A stretch of DNA of 64,000 bases from REBR01 sp033721915. Its GTDB lineage: Bacteria > Pseudomonadota > Gammaproteobacteria > Pseudomonadales > Oleiphilaceae. Positions within the stretch are counted from its first letter, which is position 1; every line of letters starts with the position of its first letter. The DNA lies in NCBI GenBank assembly GCA_033721915.1, contig JAWWAC010000001.1:124001-188000 (forward strand). The letters are read 5' to 3'. Below the pieces are notes generated by a model. The model was not told the origin of the DNA, ran no database searches, and was given only the letters and a program-made list of their open reading frames with translations. Shown here piece by piece: positions 63,401 through 64,000 of this stretch. The position numbers and the translations under genes are program-made.

Positions 63401-64000
63401 TGATGGACTCGGCGCTGAGGGTGAGTGACGCGGGCAACGGCGGCTGCAGCGGTGACACCGTCCCCTCCAGCACCGCCTGCCAGGGGGAGGACAGATCGAC
63501 CCGTGTCTGCAGGCTGGCCATGGAGCCCCGGAGCCGGGCGTCGGCGATCAGCGGTGGCCGCTCATCAGGCAGCGCCATCTGCGCGTTGAGAGCCAGTGAC
63601 AGTGGCCAGTCCCCCTGCAGTGTCAGGCTGCCGGAGACCTCCGCCTTCAGGGTGTCACGCTGCACCTGCAGGTAGTGCAGCTGCAGCGTATCCCCTTCCA
63701 TGGCGGCACTGAGATTCGCCCCTGCGATCAGCGTGTCGCCGTTGAGGCGCACCGCACCGATATCCAGGTCCGCCACCCGGATCGTCACCGGCAGTTCAAT
63801 GTTTGGCAGCTCGATAGGGCTGTCACCGGACTTCGCCTCTTCCGGCGCCTCACCCGGTGGCAGCTGCAGTGTGACATCGCCGCTGTGCAGGCGGTCCAGG
63901 CAGACATCAAGACGCAACAGGCAGCCGGGGCGCCAGGCGATGTGAGGGCCTTCCACGGTCACCCGGGTGTCGCCGCTGCGGTAGTCCAGACGCTCTGCGT
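60426..64000 (-). CDS. tamB: Translocation and assembly module TamB, C-terminal part (runs off the window)
   Basis: About 1190 residues are in the window and the frame is still open at 64000. Long beta-strand-rich repeats of the AsmA/TamB bridge type lead to the C-terminal TamB (DUF490) domain: VEIQIRYDD-like VPDIEIRYDDQKGLFVGGRL, RLRIRRARVIFAGPLDQPFL, DPQTEIFSEPSLSEQQALSY, ending SLDIFYQRDY. TamB spans the periplasm with TamA and moves phospholipids or barrels to the outer membrane. The start lies right of the window. Confidence 0.93.
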   Translation of the reverse strand, partial: AERLDYRSGDTRVTVEGPHIAWRPGCLLRLDVCLDRLHSGDVTLQLPPGEAPEEAKSGDSPIELPNIELPVTIRVADLDIGAVRLNGDTLIAGANLSAAMEGDTLQLHYLQVQRDTLKAEVSGSLTLQGDWPLSLALNAQMALPDERPPLIADARLRGSMASLQTRVDLSSPWQAVLEGTVSPLQPPLPASLTLSAESIKADPSLPETLTLQDLELALTGNLNDGWDLRLDGNLATTPAMAMTLRGHAGLDSASVESLRVSASERQFVAVSDARVDWSGELEAKASLSWRDFPWNRLLPEVTVPPVAMEALDMDISLQGEAYQGHLDALVSTPQGPVLVDSPLAGNFRQLRLPRLSIAGTPGRVHGGATVDFADQLGWQLDLALAGINPGHFVRQLPGRIQGRLRSQGTLTESGPQLSADLGLKGRLRDQPLTLDLAAAMDGQAWTLKSLQGRMGDNRLEGQASQSGAGALDGRLSLAMERLDQLWPGLEGALNGSFQGRDLLRSPSGSTELALHDIGFEPQSLALETLTLKGDLDRRQTGSLALDWSGLAIGEQQVESGELRLDGSESDHKLSLAVEHAMASLNLSAQGGHTEGVWQGALEQGRVRALEQDWQLQEPAALTVNPAERIVLGGHCWGWEQARLCLEDEQRLFPRQRLRVALSDLPTRAFEDFLPPDMRWQETLDARVALDMDERGPRGDLWVDAGEGHFQLLQTLDPGDEEAMENASGEGHEQRLRLDYSQLRLEARLDPDEATLGFRLKGPDLGDVNLDAAMDTRDGNYPLTGRLSLENLNLALARAFVDLQQVQGRLQGEASLAGTLQKPEVSGQIRLEDGQLSDPSLPMAIDHLALQLDVSGSQAQLSGDLRSGEQGQGRIRGEMDWSEGVQATVNIDGDRLPVTLEPFARLTLVPDIEIRYDDQKGLFVGGRLGVPEGAIRIREIPPSAVQVSEDEEIAGQAPKGEPMKLRMDLRVVVGEEKVSFNGFGVTGNLKGQLRLGDNMQARGDLSLEDGRYEIYGQRLRIRRARVIFAGPLDQPFLDIEAVRETRDVVAGVRLTGRANDPQTEIFSEPSLSEQQALSYLLLGRPLQSEGDSNVVGEVALSMGLSQTAPITRDIGERVGIRDLQLETEGYGQDASVVASGYITEKLSLRYGVGLFQPVNRIAVRYDLTQRVFLEAASGLANSLDIFYQRDY

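Overview
The window looks like about 64 kb of a GC-rich gammaproteobacterial chromosome. Lineage markers include the prpB-prpC-acnD-prpF methylcitrate operon, tilS-accA-dnaE, tamB, wrbA with DUF2069, and DUF3080, XdhC, SmrA-like and HiPIP genes. I do not assign a genus. Roughly the first 24 kb is accessory and heavily rearranged; the rest is mostly ordinary chromosome.

Layout. 1-57 is the start of a transhydrogenase subunit gene (pntA) running off the left edge. 250-500 holds low-complexity and REP-like repeats. 572-2649 carries a TetR regulator, an unknown protein and a short-chain dehydrogenase. 3005-8756 is a complete tripartite RND efflux operon. 8820-10262 holds a MipA/OmpV porin-like protein and a YfcE-type phosphodiesterase. 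10432-15852 is a dense run of toxin-antitoxin loci (BrnT-like, HicAB, HigBA, two orphan antitoxins, and MntA-HepT plus a broken copy), mixed with gene fragments and GTGCCTGTCCC repeats. The REP-associated transposase (RAYT) that probably goes with these repeats survives only as two pieces.

16340-24118 is, as I read it, a dead chromosomal integron on the minus strand. It has an intI pseudogene on the plus strand, an attI-like region present twice with homology stopping at the core site, and two 84-bp attC sites sharing the same central sequence. A third attC is truncated, and the cassette genes abut these sites. The first cassette, a phospholipase-D-like gene, is interrupted by a 4.9-kb composite transposon. 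A 156-bp MITE-like element lies on one side, a 1558-bp IS1380-family element on the other, and all four junctions carry CTAG. Removing the whole element joins the two halves of the cassette gene exactly in frame. The cargo is a TetR regulator, two hotdog thioesterases and an alpha/beta hydrolase, bounded by a truncated araC-type gene and a truncated lipoprotein gene, as expected for a captured piece of another chromosome.

24427-31563 is the propionate (2-methylcitrate) operon with its GntR regulator and a pair of operator-like sites. 31676-35315 holds an ECF-type sigma factor, a probable anti-sigma factor, an outer-membrane protein, a DUF3106 protein, a small secreted protein and a secreted 11-residue-repeat protein. 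35476-42963 contains yghU and then tlpA-like, dnaE, accA and tilS. 43124-52378 contains wrbA, a DUF2069 protein, a solo GspE/PilB-like ATPase, a DUF3080 lipoprotein, XdhC, an Smr protein, a response regulator-TPR/histidine kinase pair and a HiPIP. 52753-56226 is a surface-glycan cluster of three glycosyltransferases and a sulfotransferase. 56483-60082 carries a CocE/NonD-type lipoprotein hydrolase and an amidoligase/glutamine-amidotransferase pair. The window ends in tamB.

Base usage also differs. The word CACTG on the coding strand is about 3-4 times denser in sampled genes from 39 kb rightward than in the RND permease gene on the left, which fits a different history for the left block.
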